Positions 8,626-19,552 are shown, counted from the first letter of the stretch. The stretch: DNA of 64,000 nt from JACCTH01 sp963761985 (GCA_963761985.1 CAVXIT010000012.1:1-64000), one strand, 5' to 3'. The notes: generated from the sequence alone by a model not told the origin. A program made the numbers and translations.

Positions 8626-10570
8626 TCAGGAATGTCCCAGCACCTCTGCTAAAGCCTTGAGCAATGTCTCAGCTGTGTAGGGTTTGCTGAGAAATATCTT
8701 GACGCCTTCAAGTGAAGCGTCGCCGGCTTTATGACCCGCCGTGAGGCCGCTCGCAGCAATGATCCTGACCTTCGGGTTCATTTTCTTAGCACGCGGATTG
8801 TCGCCGGGCCATCCATGAACGGCATCACCATGTCCGTCAGCACAACGGCGATTTCGTTCTTCTTGTCGGCGTAGAGCGCGAGCGCTTCAGTGCCGTCGCT
8901 TGCCGTCAGCACCGTATAGCCAAAGGTTTCGAGCGTGCCGCGCGTTATTTCACGAATCGATTCCTCGTCATCCACCACCAGAATCAACTCTCCGTTTCCG
9001 AGCGGCAGATCCGTTTGCAACGCCGCTGACTCGACTGCTGCCGGGCGTATCGAGCGCGGGAAGGTACAACGTAAACTGACTTCCTTTATGTAGCTCACTA
9101 TAGACGTTGATAAAGCCGCCATGACTCTTCACGATCGTCAGCGCGGTTGAAAGGCCCAGCCCGGTGCCTTTCGTCATCTCTTTGGTGGTGAAGAACGGTT
9201 CGAAAATCCTGCTTTGAATCTCCGGCGACATTCCCGGCCCGGTATCGGAAACAGTGATCATCACAAAGCGACCCGGCTTGGCTTCAAGGTGCATGCGCGC
9301 GTAGTTTTCGTCGACAAAAATATTCTCAGCTTTGATCGAGATCGAGCCACCTTCGGGCATCGCGTCGCGCGCGTTGACACAGAGATTCATCAGCACCTGA
9401 TGCATCTGAGTGGCGTCCGCCGAAATGATCCAAAGATCGTCGGTAGGTCTGAAAGTTGATCTCGATCGACTTCGGCAGTGTTTCGCGCAGGATCTTAACG
9501 ATCTCTTTGATCAGGTGTTTTGGCTGCAAAGCCACGCGCTCGCCTTCGACGCCTCTGCGCAAACGACAACACCTGACGCACCATGTTTCCGCCGCGCTCG
9601 GCATTGGTGCGCAAAACCTCCAGCCACTTCTTGCTCGCTTCGTCAGTCGTCTTCAACTGCAACATGTCGATCGCCATCAGGATTGGCGACAAGAACGTTG
9701 TTGAGATCGTGCGCGATGCCGCCGGCGAGTGTGCCAATGGACTCCATTCTTTGAGCGCGAAGAAACTGCGCCTCCATTCGCTTCTTCTCGGTGATGTCAG
9801 TATTGATCACGAGGATCGAAGTTGGGTTGCCCTTTTCATCTCGCACCAGCGTCCAGCGACTCTCGACGATGATTTCCGCGCCGTCGCGACGAATCTGATG
9901 AATTTCACCGCTGCCACTCTCCGTTCTCGAATTACAGCCTGTGCGGGCCTCTTCAAACTGCGCCGACGGCTCTTTGAAAAGCAGCTCCTTCGCGTTTTTG
10001 CCGACCGCTTCCTCGGCGGTCCAGCCGTAGATGCTGCTCGGCTCCCTTGTTCCAGAACAGAATGTTGTGATCGAGATCGCGCACGAGAATCGCGTCCTGT
10101 GCCTGGTCCAGCAAGCGCGGCCTGCTCGCGGATTTGTTCCTCGCCGCGTTTGCGTTCAGTTATGTCACTGCGGATCGCGACGTACTGGTAAGGTTTTCCT
10201 TCGGAGTTAAGAAAGGGAACGATCGTCGTGTCGACCCAGTAGTAGCTTCCATCTTTCGCGCGATTCTTGATCTCACCGCGCCAAACTTTGCCGCTGGCGA
10301 TCGTGGTCCACAAGTCTCTGATGAACTCTTTCGGATGGTAGGCGGAGTTGATGATGCGGTGGTCCTGGCCGAGCAGCTCTTCTCGCGAGTATTTTGAGAT
10401 CTCGCAGAACTTGTCGTTGACATAGTTAATGATGCCGCGTTGATCGGTGATGGCGACGATCGCGGATTCATCAAGCGCAAACTTGATGTCTGCCAGTTCC
10501 TTCTGCGAGCGTTGTAACGCTTCTTCTGGGAGAAGTGTGTATCGAGCGATGTGGTGTTGATGGCCGTCAT
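8626..10570 (-). CDS. Hybrid sensor histidine kinase (PAS-PAS-HisKA-HATPase-REC), frameshifted
   Basis: About 645 residues after correcting at least five indels. Domain order: PAS 1 (LDESAIVAITDQRGIINYVN, with a PAC motif ending SDITERKRGEEQ), PAS 2 (DQAQDAILVRDLDHNILFWN ... NTDITEKKRMEAQ), HisKA dimerisation helix AGGIAHDLNN with the phospho-His, HATPase (MNLCVNARDAMPEGG N-box, VSDTGPGMSPEI, KGTGLGLSTA), then a receiver domain (ILVVDDEESIRE, VLTDMVMP phospho-acceptor Asp, FLSKPYTAETLLKAL). No transmembrane segment is visible, so it is likely cytosolic. Its ATG overlaps the TGA of the upstream NtrC-type regulator (ATGA), implying one operon and a cognate pair. Confidence 0.85.
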
Positions 10571-12018
10571 GGAATTACGACGTCGTGCTTCGGATCGGCG
10601 GCGAGGCTCTGAGCGTCTTCGAGCTTCTTAAGCCGGTATCTTAGCTGATCGCGCGAAATGCCGAGTAGTTCCGCGGCGCGTGTTTGATTGCCGCCACTGC
10701 GCTCGATGGCTTGTCGAACAAACGACAGTTCTGCTTCGTCGAGAGAGATTCCTTCGTTTGGTAAAACAAACTGGGCTGCCACGTTCTGACCGGAACTGGT
10801 GCCGTGCTCGCAGTCGTGGTGGTTCCAGCAAGTCCGCCAGGCAAATACTCCGTGGTGATCTGATCGTTGTCTTCGAGAATCAGAGCACGCTCAATAACAT
10901 TGCGCAGCTCGCGAACATTTCCGGGCCAATTATATTTTCGAAACACTTCCGCTACTTCCGGCGACAAGCCTGTGATTTTCTTTCGCCGGCGAAGTCTCGC
11001 GCCGATCGTATCGATGTAGTGTTGAGACAGCAGCAGGACGTCGTCGCCTCGTTCGCGCAGCGGCGGGATATCGATTTGGATAATTGAGAGACGATAATAA
11101 AGATCGAGTCGAAAACGTCCGGCTTCGCTTTCTGTTTTCAGATCGCGATTGGATGCGGCGAGCACTCGCACATCAAGCGGAATATCTTTCAAGCCGCCGA
11201 CGCGACGGAAAGCTCCTTCTTCCAGAACGCGCAGGAGTTTCGCTTGCAAAGCGACAGTTCGAGCTCGCCGATTTCATCCAGCAGCAGCGTGCCGCCTTCG
11301 GCCTGTTCGAACAAACCTTCCTTGCGTGCTTTCGCATCGGTGAAGGCGCCTTTTTCGTAACCGAATAGTTCCGACTCAATCAGCGTTGCCGGAAGTGCGG
11401 CACAGTTGATCGCGATGAACGGGCTCTCGGCTCGTTGCGATCCGTAGTGAATCGCTTTCGCGACGAGGTCCTTGCCGGTTCCCGATTCGCCCTGCAGCAG
11501 TACGGAGGAGACTTCGCTTTCGGCTACCTTCGCTGCGAGAGCCAGCATCTTCTTCATCGCGGGAGACTCGCCCACGATCTGCCGGAAATTAAATTCTCTG
11601 CGCTCGCTCTTTTCTTACCTGTTCCACTTCACGCCGCAAGTGGCTGGCTTCAATTGCGTTGCGAATCGTGACGCGTAGCTCTTCCAGGTTGATCGGTTTG
11701 CCGATGAAATCGTAGGCGCCGCCACGCAGAGCAGAGATAGTGTTATCGATCTGCACGTTGCCCGTGATCATGATCACGATCGCTTCGGGCTGCTCGCGCT
11801 TGATCTCACGCAGCACGTCGAGTCCGGAACCATCAGGCAGATCGATATCGAGCAAAACTACCGCGGGCAGATTCTCGTCTTGAATTGCTTTACAGCTTCA
11901 GCGACTGAATCCGCTTCAACTGGCGCGAAATCCCCAACTCTGCAAAGCTTCGCTGCAGCGTCCAGCGAATCGCCTCGTCGTCATCGACTACGAGTATTTG
12001 TTCTTTTGTATTCTTCAG
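10567..12018 (-). CDS. Sigma-54-dependent NtrC-family response regulator, frameshifted
   Basis: Receiver (EQILVVDDDEAIRWTL, VVLLDIDLPDGSGLDVL with the phospho-Asp, GKPINLEEL), AAA+ domain (LLQGESGTGKDLVAKAIH Walker A, ELFGYEKGAFTDA, i.e. GAFTGA-like with D for G, GGTLLLDEIGELEL Walker B, WPGNVRELRNVIERA) and a Fis-type HTH (QTRAAELLGISRDQLRYRL). It activates sigma-54 promoters. Frameshifts occur near 11600, 11230 and 10790. The start is uncertain: upstream of NTKEQILVV only a CTG at 12018 follows an in-frame stop, so an indel may hide the real ATG. It precedes and overlaps its likely partner kinase. Confidence 0.85.
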
Positions 12019-12840
12019 CGGAAATTAAACCTCATTGGTCCAAGACGTGATTACAGGGTCTTTTGCGCATTATATTCAGCAGACCACCGCTTCGGGAAGT
12101 TGGCTTCCGTAAGCTCTAGCGCGTCCCGCTCTCAGGCGAAGAACACAGCGGTTCTTCAATCGAACTGCTTTTGAGGTCTTGCCTCCAAATTGTTGCGTCG
12201 GTTGGCATTGAACAGTACTAACGCTTGCCGCCGCTCCTCTGCGACAAACCTTTCTCTGTTAGAACATCCTTAAAAAGAGCCTGAAGTCCGCTCGCGCAGC
12301 GGCGTACTCTTGGTGAAATGGCATCATATAAAGGTCCGAGCAAGGGGGTTCGCTACTACCCGAGAAGGACTGGAATGTGCGATCTCAACCTCGCTGAAGC
12401 CATGCCTAATCCTTGTGTTTTCGCGTCGGTTGTCGGCTTCGCAAGAAAGCACGAGAGTCAGGCGCGATCGATTACATCACCAAAACGAATCTTATGCCCC
12501 TACAAGAGTTTCTGCAGTCGAGGTTGTAGCAAATTGAACCTAGTAATAGGTCAGTTAGGAGCGCGGCGTCTCGCCCGCTATTGTGCAAATTCTCAGCGTC
12601 ATGCGGGCGAGACGCCCGCGCCCCCACTGCAGACTGAGCCACTACCCGAACTCTGCCAAGGTACGAACTTCACAGGACGCTGTGTTACGCTGACCCAAAA
12701 GCGCCCCCTATCTACGTTCGTACAACTTGCGACAAGTCGCTTCGCTGAGGCCGGTAATCAGGCAACCACGTTGAGGCAACTTGTTTAAGGGAAAGCATGT
12801 GTTCAAAGTCCACGACACTCTCGCGTAAGGAGCAATCAAG
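12019..12840. other. Long intergenic stretch holding a palindromic repeat
   Basis: About 820 bases between a minus-strand regulator and a plus-strand DUF937 gene, so divergent promoters are expected. Open frames near 12318-12788 have low-complexity, unconserved-looking translations and no ribosome site. The clear structure is the inverted repeat at 12565-12616, described separately. Confidence 0.5.
12565..12619. repeat. Large inverted repeat of the 'GCGGGCGAGACGCC' type
   Basis: Positions 12565-12578 and 12603-12616 are perfect 14-base inverted copies around a 24-base loop. The right arm is itself a GCGGGCG-AGA-CGCCCGC palindrome (12603-12619). This looks like a REP/MITE-like interspersed element; similar GC palindromes are, from memory, frequent between genes of Acidobacteriota. 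No transposase gene is adjacent. Confidence 0.6.
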
Positions 12841-13421
12841 ATGAATGCAATAACACAGATTATCACGCAACAACTGGGAGGTAGCGCAGCGCGCACAATT
12901 GCTCAGCGATTTGGATCAGCGAAAGTACCGCTAACACGGCTGTCCAGATCGGCGTACCGCTAATTCTGGCAGCATTAGCGCGCAACGCTTCGAAACCGCA
13001 GGAGGCTGAGAGTCTCAATCAGGCTGTCAGCAACGATCATGACGGCAACAGCAATCCTCCGACAACCCACGGGGATCTCCAAAATCCGCAAAGCGCAAAC
13101 GGCGCAGGGATTCTGGCACACGTTTGGAAACCAGAGACCGGCGATTCAAAGTAACCTCGCCCAAGCCACGGGAATGCCCCAGGACTCGCCGCCGGTTTGA
13201 TGGAGACCTTAGCCCCGCTCGTGATGGGTTCGCTCGGAAAGGCACAACGGGAAAACGGACTCGACGCTTCCGGTTTGTCGAACCTGCTCAACGATCAGAA
13301 ACAGGAGGCTGAAGCAAACGCTCCGGATGCTATGGGCATGCTTAACTCCTTGTTGGACCAGAGTAAGGACGGCAGCTCCGATCCACGATCTTCAACGTAT
13401 GGCTGCGAGTTTTTTCAGTGA
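12841..13421 (+). CDS. DUF937 domain protein, multiply frameshifted
   Basis: ATG 12841 follows an AGGAG. Pieces in different frames assemble to the DUF937 (YidB-like) pattern: NAITQIITQQLGGSAARTIA, ISESTANTAVQIGVPLILAA, LARNASKPQEAESLNQAVSN, then GLMETLAPLVMGSLGKAQRE and LDASGLSNLLNDQKQEAE. At least three indels are needed. The C-terminal end may extend to about 13527 in another frame (LLALLGG-type hydrophobic end). The function of DUF937 proteins is poorly known; they are small helical, glycine-rich cytosolic proteins. Confidence 0.6.
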
Positions 13422-13536
13422 CTGGCGCTTAACCAGCTGCTGGCTCTTCTGGGTGGCGCCGTTGCTTGGTGCCGCGTTAGCTGGTCTTGTATCCGATGCT
13501 GGCCCGCGGCACAGAGAGTTATGCTGACGCCGATGA

Positions 13537-14139
13537 CTAGTGACCACCGGTGGGTTTTCTGCGAAAACGTGTTTCAGAGTAAGTTTCGAAGACTTTACCT
13601 GGTCCGGCTAATGCGAACGTCTCTATAAACTCATCATTGCTCAGAAAGCGATACGTTTCGCGCGCGACCCAGCCGGGGCGCAAATGTTCTTGATGGCCGT
13701 GCTCGTAAAGACCAGGGTTCGGCCATCGTCCGACATACTCTCCAGCGAGTATTGGACCACGAAACCCTCAACATGAAATTGGCGGAAGCTAAGTTTCTTT
13801 AGAGCTTTGTCATAACCAAAGAAGCCCAAAATCCTCGTGAACCTCACCCTTAGGATCTTTCTCTGCGGTGCGTACACGGCCTTATTCCGGTATCCCAATA
13901 AACCGTTCCTTCAGGACAAAGGCATATCCCCGCTCCATCTTGCCAATACCTGGTTCGCCCTCTGATTAGGTTCATTTCCCCATAAAAAGCCGCAGCGGTT
14001 TCAACGGATCGAGTTGGGCAGATTGTTTATCAGCAGGTGCCTGATGGATTGGAGCAGCATTCGGCGTGGCCAGCGCCAACCCCAAAAAGACGATCAGCGA
14101 TAGAGCCCTGCGGCTAAATCCGGCCCTGAATCTCAGCAT
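13537..14139 (-). CDS. Secreted DUF1579-like beta-barrel protein, multiply frameshifted
   Basis: ATG 14139 has GGAGGAG directly upstream. Residues 1-30 form a Sec signal (LSLIVFLGLALATPNAAP). The rest, spliced across three or more indels, reads LKPLRLFMGKW, then EVHEDFGFFGYDKALKKLSF, FHVEGFVVQYSLESMSDDGR, TLVFTSTAIKNICAPAGWVA, RETYRFLSNDEFIETFALAG, PGKVFETYSETRFRRK. This matches a common bacterial family of small lipocalin/FABP-like proteins annotated as DUF1579 or hypothetical. Ligand unknown. Stop at 13537. Confidence 0.6.
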
Positions 14140-14193
14140 AGCTCCTCCATCTAAATATCGTTCGGTCGTTCATGTCATATCGATAGCAGAGTT

Positions 14194-15000
14194 TCAGGCG
14201 GTTCGCTTGTAAAATCTGCATAATGCACATCTGGCCATCTTCGGAAATGTGAATAGCTCACGCGGTGACATGCCGGCCATCTCACGAAACTCATGGTTGA
14301 GATGGGCCTGATGAGTAACCGCAAGCCAGCGCTGTATCAGTCAATGACCTCTCCTGCCCGTCTCCCAGACAGCGAAGGACGTGGAGAAATCTACTGACGC
14401 GGGCGAACTCTTTCGGACTCAATCCAACCGTGTTGTGAAATCGCCGCGTGAGTTGTCGACTGCTGACGCCTAAATCCTTAGCAAGCTGGGCAACACTCAA
14501 CCGCCCGCAGTTTGTTTCAATAAGCTGCAGACAGCGGTCAACCGTCTGATCATGGCGACCGTGGTGAGCCAGCATCGCAAGCAGTTCGTTCTCGATGATG
14601 TGCAGCCGTTCCTCCATGTTACCTGCGAGAGCTATCCGGTCGGCCAGTTCGCTTCCGGCGTTGTTCCAAATGTCTTTGAGGTCAACAACACCACCCGCCA
14701 CCTCGCGGAGCGGTCTTTTAAAAAAGAGATAAGCGCCGCGTGCATAGAATCGCACCGCTATGAAACCCATCCGGCCTTCCGGCTCGATCTCAAGAAAGCG
14801 CTTCATCTGCCCTACGACAAATGCCTGAGGCTGCAGGGCGGTGGCTCCGTCGGCGAAGTGACTACGGAATGTATCGCGAAAGTGAAACACGAGTTCCACG
14901 CAGCTGTCAGGCAGAATCCTCTCACGTCCTGCATTGAAGATTGCCTGATCGCTTTCTTGCGACCAAATGCACTTGATAAAGGGAGCAAGAGAAGGTTGGA
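14194..15000 (-). CDS. AraC-family transcriptional regulator, N-terminus cut by junction 2, frameshifted
   Basis: The visible N-terminal part (FIKCIWSQES, ILPDSCVELVFHFRDTF, AFVVGQMKRFLEIEPEGRMG) is a DUF6597-type ligand-sensing cupin-like domain. The C-terminal part has two HTH motifs (LSVAQLAKDLGVSSRQLTRR; then, after a frameshift near 14315, SLTDTALACGYFDQAHLNHE and AGMSPRELF). About 20 N-terminal residues are missing at the junction. It would bind DNA as a dimer. Target genes are unknown and no likely partner survives next to it. Confidence 0.8.
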
Positions 15001-15010
15001 CTGGATATGC
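14995..15010. other. Junction 2: segment B joined to GC-rich segment C
   Basis: The minus-strand AraC gene loses its first residues exactly where a plus-strand formyltransferase loses its first ~10 residues. GC content jumps across the point. Two unrelated genes truncated head to head with no mobile-element signal point to a chimera. Confidence 0.7.
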
Positions 15011-15811
15011 CGGTCGTGGAGCCGCTCGTGCCGCACCTGCGCGAGCTCGGGCACGAGCCGGTCGCCTGGCTGATGCCGAGGCGCAGCGGGCGACCGGCCG
15101 CCGCCGCCCTGGGGGGAGTCACCGACAGGATGGCGCCCAGGGGATCAGCCTCCTCTTCGCGCACGACAAGTGGGCGGTCGCGCCACTGCTCGCGGGCTCG
15201 AGCCCGACCTCGTGCTCTGCTGGGTTTCCCTGGAAGCTGCCGCAGGAGGCGCTCGACGTGGCTCGCCTCGGCTCGGTCAACCACCACCCGGCCTGCTCCC
15301 ACGCACCGCGGGCCGATCCCGATGGCCTGGGCGCTCCGCGAGGGCGACGGCGAGTTCGGCGTGACCTGGCACCGCATGGACGCCGAGCTCGACACCGGCC
15401 CGATCCTCGCGCAGACGACGGTGCCGATCGAGGACGACGACGACGACGATCGAGGAGATCGGCCCGGAGCTGATCCAGGGCGCCGTTCGGGCTCCTGCCA
15501 CGCAGGTCTTCGAGCGCCTCGAGGCCGGCGATCCAGGCGATCCGCAGCCGACCGAGGGCGCCACGTGGGCAGGCATTTCGAAGAGGACGACGCGCCGTGA
15601 CTGGACGCAGCCGGCCCGGAAGATCCACGACCAGGTGCGCGCCTGGCGGCTCACGTTCGGCATGTCGCGCGGTCGACAGGGGCCGATCGCGGAGCTCGAC
15701 GGCGAGCGCGTCAAGCTCGTGCGCACGAGCCTGACCGACCCGGGCGACGGAGCGGGGCCGTCGAGTGCGGCGAGGGGAGGCTCTGGATCGTCGAGTCCGA
15801 GCCGGCGGATA
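15004..15811 (+). CDS. Methionyl-tRNA formyltransferase-like protein, N-terminally cut, frameshifted
   Basis: Formyl-transferase (10-formyl-THF dependent) fold. Readable pieces are PVVEPLVPHLRELGHEPVAW, LEPDLVLCW, the catalytic SVNHHP...RGPIPMAWAL (Asn and His of the N-x-H pair) and FGVTWHRMDAELDTGPILAQ with the catalytic Asp. The C-terminal barrel follows: DWTQPARKIHDQVRAWR, GERVKLVRTS, ending VESEPAD near 15811. At least six indels occur in 800 bases. True Fmt or a related small formyltransferase cannot be separated. The usual ~10 first residues (M-R-V-L/V-F strand) are absent at junction 2. Confidence 0.75.
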
Positions 15812-15896
15812 AGTTTCCGCCTTGCAAGTTGCAATACGGGCGGAGAGTAGACCAGGAAAGCGTCTGCCCCTGCGGCTCAACCGAAGGAGCTAATCG

Positions 15897-16489
15897 ATGC
15901 TGGATCGGCCAGAAAACGAGCCCGGGGCGCCGCCTGAGGAGTCAACCGGCCCGCGGAGTCATGCGGACGTCGGCGGCAAGGTGAACGCCATCATCGAGGC
16001 CGCCGAGGCGGCCGCGAAAGAGATCGGCCAGAACGCGCGTCGCGAAAAAGCGCTCGAAGGTCGCGCAGCAGGCGGAGAAGCAGGCCGCCGCGCTGATCGA
16101 GGAGCTCACGCGCGATGCAACGCAGACCAAGATCGAGGCCGACCAGTACGCGCGCGACCTCCGCGAGGCCGCCGACTCGTACGGGTCGCAGCATCGCCGG
16201 AGCGCGGAGGAGGAGGCCCTACGCCTGGTCGCCGAAGCGGAGGCGAAGGCCCGCGTGACGCTGACGGCGGCCCAGAAGAGCGCCGAGGAGATCGAGCGTG
16301 ACACCGTCCAGCGGCACCAGTCGCTCCAGAGAGAGGCCAAGATGCTCGAGAAGCGCAGGCAGCGCGTGCTCGAGAGCCTCCGTGGCCCCCAGCCGCCCAG
16401 CTCCAGGACGCCCTCGTCGAGCCGGCCGAGATGGCGCGTCGACGTCGAAGTCACTCGTGGACGCGCTCGACGTCGACCGCCGCCGCTAG
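15897..16489 (+). CDS. Coiled-coil protein of unknown function, DivIVA-like composition, frameshifted
   Basis: ATG 15897 has GAAGGAG upstream. Corrected reading: an acidic, Pro-rich N-terminus (MLDRPENEPGAPPEESTGPR), then DVGGKVNAIIEAAEAAAKEI followed by about 130 residues of heptad-rich Ala/Glu/Lys/Arg sequence (AEKQAAALIEELTRDA, YARDLREAADSYGSQHRRSA, LQREAKMLEKRRQRVLESLR), ending SLVDALDVDRRR at 16489. Such proteins are common in Thermoleophilia-type Actinobacteria and may be cell-division or cytoskeletal scaffolds; that role is inference. Confidence 0.55.
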
Positions 16490-16505
16490 GCGGCAGCGCG
16501 CTAGC

Positions 16506-16930
16506 TCAACGGACGCAATCAACCGCGAGGCTTTTCAAGCTGCTCGGGTCGGACATGGATCCAACCTTCGCGAGTCGCAGCACCCGCCTGCGTGGTGCTG
16601 GATGTGCGGTTAGACCGACAGCAACAGCGCGTGCCACCAAGGCGCACACAGAAGAGCGTCGAGACAATGATCGGATAGTTCGTAATCGAGACGAACTGAA
16701 TCGGGCAATTGAATCCAGTTGACGCTAGCCAGCTGAGCGACTAGCGCGTGCCGACGGAGGACATTTCTGCGTTTCTTGCCCTTGTACCGAGTGCAGTCGA
16801 ACGGCCACGCCCGTCCTGAGCATGCTGGGTACGCCTCGATGATGTGCCCGTTGACTCGGTCGACCTTGGGGTACCCCGTGCAAGTCGGGAGAACTGATCG
16901 GCAAGATGTGCGCGCAGCGCATTGCCGTCG
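16506..16930 (-). CDS. DUF429 family protein, C-terminal fragment, frameshifted
   Basis: Minus-strand reading gives TGYPKVDRVNGHIIEAYPA, RAWPFDCTRYKGKKRRNVLR, LASVNWIQLPDSVRLDYELS, SDHCLDA then, after a shift near 16645, VCALVARAVAVGLTAHP. The 'I-E-x-Y-P' and 'S-D-H-x-x-D-A' elements are the DUF429 (predicted RNase H-like nuclease) C-terminal signature. The N-terminal half is lost at junction 3. It is convergent with the coiled-coil gene. Confidence 0.6.
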
Positions 16931-16945
16931 CCCCGAGATGGACCC
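16920..16945. other. Junction 3: segment C joined to the main actinobacterial contig
   Basis: The minus-strand BTAD/AAA/TPR regulator stops matching TPR sequence after ..RIPESVESGRR, and the following frame belongs to the DUF429 fragment. Both genes are on the same strand but unrelated. Indels are frequent to the left and rare to the right. Confidence 0.7.
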
Positions 16946-19481
16946 GTCGGCCACTCTCGACGCTCTCGGGGATCCGGCCGATCCGCCTTTGCGCGAGCGA
17001 AAGATTGTTCAGAGCGGCGGCATGGAGATCATCGCGTCCACTTCCTTCAGCGAGCCTGCAAGCTTCCTCCAACTTCGCCAGGTTTGTCGGCCCGATCATC
17101 CCGTCGATACTCGCCACCCTCGCTACGGCCACTTGATCGTGGCCAGCTGCGGCGAGACGCGCCGCCTCGGCGACGAGCTTCCTCGCTTCGGGGAGATCGC
17201 CACGGCGGCTGGCGACTAGCGCGCGGTCGGCCGTAATCCGGCTCAACAAACCAATCTCAGGATCGAGGGCAGCGGCCTGTTCCCAGGACGCCGCCGCTAG
17301 CTCGGGCCGTCCCAACCGCATGTAGATCTCGCCCACCCGGTGTGCGACTTCCGCATCTTCGGGAACCGTTTCATAAGCCGCCAGGGCGGCGCCATAGTCG
17401 CCGAGCCGGACGCAGGCTTCGCCGAGAACCGTCCCCAGCAGCGAACGATCGGGATGACCCAGCTCCAGAGCAGTGGCCAGGTGGGACCGTGCGGCGTCGT
17501 AGGCGTGTATACCGATCGCCGCCAAGCCCGCTTCGCCATGGGCCAGCGCAGCCTCCTTCGACTTTCCGGCCGCCTCGAGGTGATTCGCCCGCAGCGACGG
17601 AGGAAGGCGCAGCTTTTCTCCCGCACGACCATGCAGGATGCGGGTGCGGGCCTTGGAAAGCCGCCGACAAACCGCCCGGCGCACCGCATCATGCGCGAAC
17701 GCAATCCCTTCGTCGGACTCGATGACCAAGCGCTCAGCGAGTAGCTCCTCCAGTGCCGGTACCATCTCCTCGGAAGCCCGGCCGCTCACCACGCGAGCAT
17801 CTTCGAGCTGGAACTCGGCCCCGACGATTGCCGCGGCGGAGAGCACTTGCAGAGCTTGCTCGCTAAGCCGGCCCAATCTCGACCCGATCAAATCTTCGAT
17901 GTCAGCCGGCAGTTCGGCTCTCGCCGAACCCAACGCCTCCAGATAAGAGATCAAGAAGAGCGGATTTCCCGCGGACCTTTCAACAATGGTCTCCAGCTCG
18001 CGGTTGGTGGTTCCGGCTTCGGCGCGGAACTGCAAAAGCTCCCAGGCTTCGTTGTCGCTTAGGGGCCCCACCTCGATCCGAACGCCGGTGCCGCCGCGCT
18101 CGACCTTGCGCACGAGGTCGAATAGCGGCGTCGGTAGCTCTCCTCGCCGCCAGCTCATGAGGAGGCGAACGCGAGCCGGTCTGCTCAGGAGCAGGGCGAG
18201 AATCGAAATCGACGACGAGTCGAGCCACTGGGCGTCGTCCACCACCAGCCACCCATCCGCCAGCAAGTGTTCGAGCGCGGCCGCCACCCCAAAGTGGAAT
18301 CTCGCCGCCGCCCCTGGTCCTGGATCGGCCGGCGCCGGCTCGGCAAATACCGACCCTGCCAGTTCCGGGACCAGGCGCACAGCTTCCGACGCGATCGGGG
18401 GGGCCGGTCCGACTTTGAAGCGCGCGGCCTGAGTCAGCGCATCGCTCATAGCCAGGTAGGCAACCTGTTCGGCACCCGGTGGAGGTGCACAAACAACCAC
18501 GGGCCCGCTGACGTCGATCAGAAATCGCTGCATCAGTTCGCTTTTCCCAATGCCCTCTTCGCCCTCGATGAAGACATGGCCGGCGGCCCCGGCCAATGCC
18601 GCCAGCTCGTCCTTGCGGCCGACCGCGAGACGTTCGGATGCCTGCTCGATCAAGTGCGGCCGACCGACCGGGGCCAGCTCAAGCCGTCCGGCGGGTGGAA
18701 GCGGCTCGACACCTTCGAGAATCTCCTCGTAGAGCTCGCGCGTCTCCGGTAGCGGCGGCACCCCGAGCTCGCGGTCGAGCAGCGAAGCGCACTCCCGGTA
18801 CTGGCGGAGCGCGCCGACCCGGTCGCCATCCCAGACGAGATATTGCATCAACCGCCGGTACCCGGCTTCGTCCAGTGGATCGAGGTCGAGACGTCGCTGG
18901 GTGATCTCGGCTGCTTCTCCGAATCGACCGCCGCTGGCAAGGGCCAGGGCCCAGCGGTCGACAAGCTCCCGCCAATTCCGTCGTCGGAGTTCAGCCTGGT
19001 TGCGCTGCCAGTCCTCAAATTCGGGAGAATCGCGCAAGAAGAAGCCGTGCATGAACGGGCCCCGATAGAGAGCGGCGGCCGATTGGAGGGCGGTCACACA
19101 TTCGGGGCAGACCTTGTCCGGACCATGACCGTGGTCGTCCTGCAAATGCCGGTCGACCTCTTCGATGTCGAGCCATACCCGGGTCCGATCCAGCGCCACT
19201 CGATCCCGATTCGCTTCGATGACGTCATTGCCGAGTACAGACCCGATTGCTGTGCGGAGCGTGGAAAGGGTCCGGCGGAGGGCGGCCCGACCGCGTTCGG
19301 CGTCGAGTTCGGGCCAGAGCAACGCCACTAATTCTTCTCGCGTGGGCTGATGGGACTCGACGGCAAGGTAGCTGGCCATCGCAATAGCTTTCCGCGTGTC
19401 GACCTCGAGAGCATCTTCCCCAACGAGGATGCGGGGCGGGCCGAGAAGTTCGAAGCTGAGAACGGACTGCAACGCGAGCAC
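16936..19481 (-). CDS. SARP/AfsR-like regulator (BTAD-AAA-TPR), C-terminus cut by junction 3
   Basis: At least 848 residues. The N-terminus (SFELLGPPRILVGEDALEVD, REELVALLWPELDAERGRAA, ALRRTLSTLRTAIG) is an OmpR-like wHTH as in SARP regulators. Next is a bacterial transcriptional activation domain (RGPFMHGFFLRDSPEFEDWQ ... LDPLDEAGYRRLMQYL). An AAA/STAND ATPase follows (HVFIEGEEGIGKSELMQRFL Walker A; DGWLVVDDAQWLDSSS Walker B), then TPR repeats. It is predicted to be a nucleotide-dependent transcription activator. The start is GTG 19481 with no clear ribosome site. It is divergent from the partner-switching operon at 19553. The end is lost at the junction. Confidence 0.85.
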
Positions 19482-19487
19482 TGTATG

Positions 19488-19513
19488 CGAAACGGACCCG
19501 TATCCGTTTTTCG
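19488..19513. promoter_or_regulatory. Inverted repeat in the divergent regulator/phosphatase promoter region
   Basis: CGAAACGGA (19488-19496) and TCCGTTTTTCG (19503-19513) form a near-palindrome, with two extra T in the right arm. It lies just upstream of the GTG of the BTAD regulator and 40 bases before the phosphatase ATG. The position fits an operator for the divergent regulator or an RNA hairpin in the leader; not demonstrated. Confidence 0.45.
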
Positions 19514-19552
19514 TAACGCTTCCGGAACGATGTCAGGTAAGAATGGGGCGTA

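Noticed and set aside
12318..12788. A 156-codon plus frame in the acidobacterial intergenic stretch
   Set aside because: It has no ribosome site, crosses the palindromic repeat and its composition (Arg/Ser/Cys mixed) is not protein-like.
16490..16530. A tRNA-like stretch (..CGCTAGCTCAACGG..)
   Set aside because: Only a D-arm-like string is present; no acceptor stem, anticodon arm or TPsiC sequence can be paired around it.
7480..16945. Natural genomic-island or phage boundaries at the three junctions
   Set aside because: No integrase, transposase, tRNA gene or direct repeats are visible; the joined pieces come from different phyla and share high indel rates.
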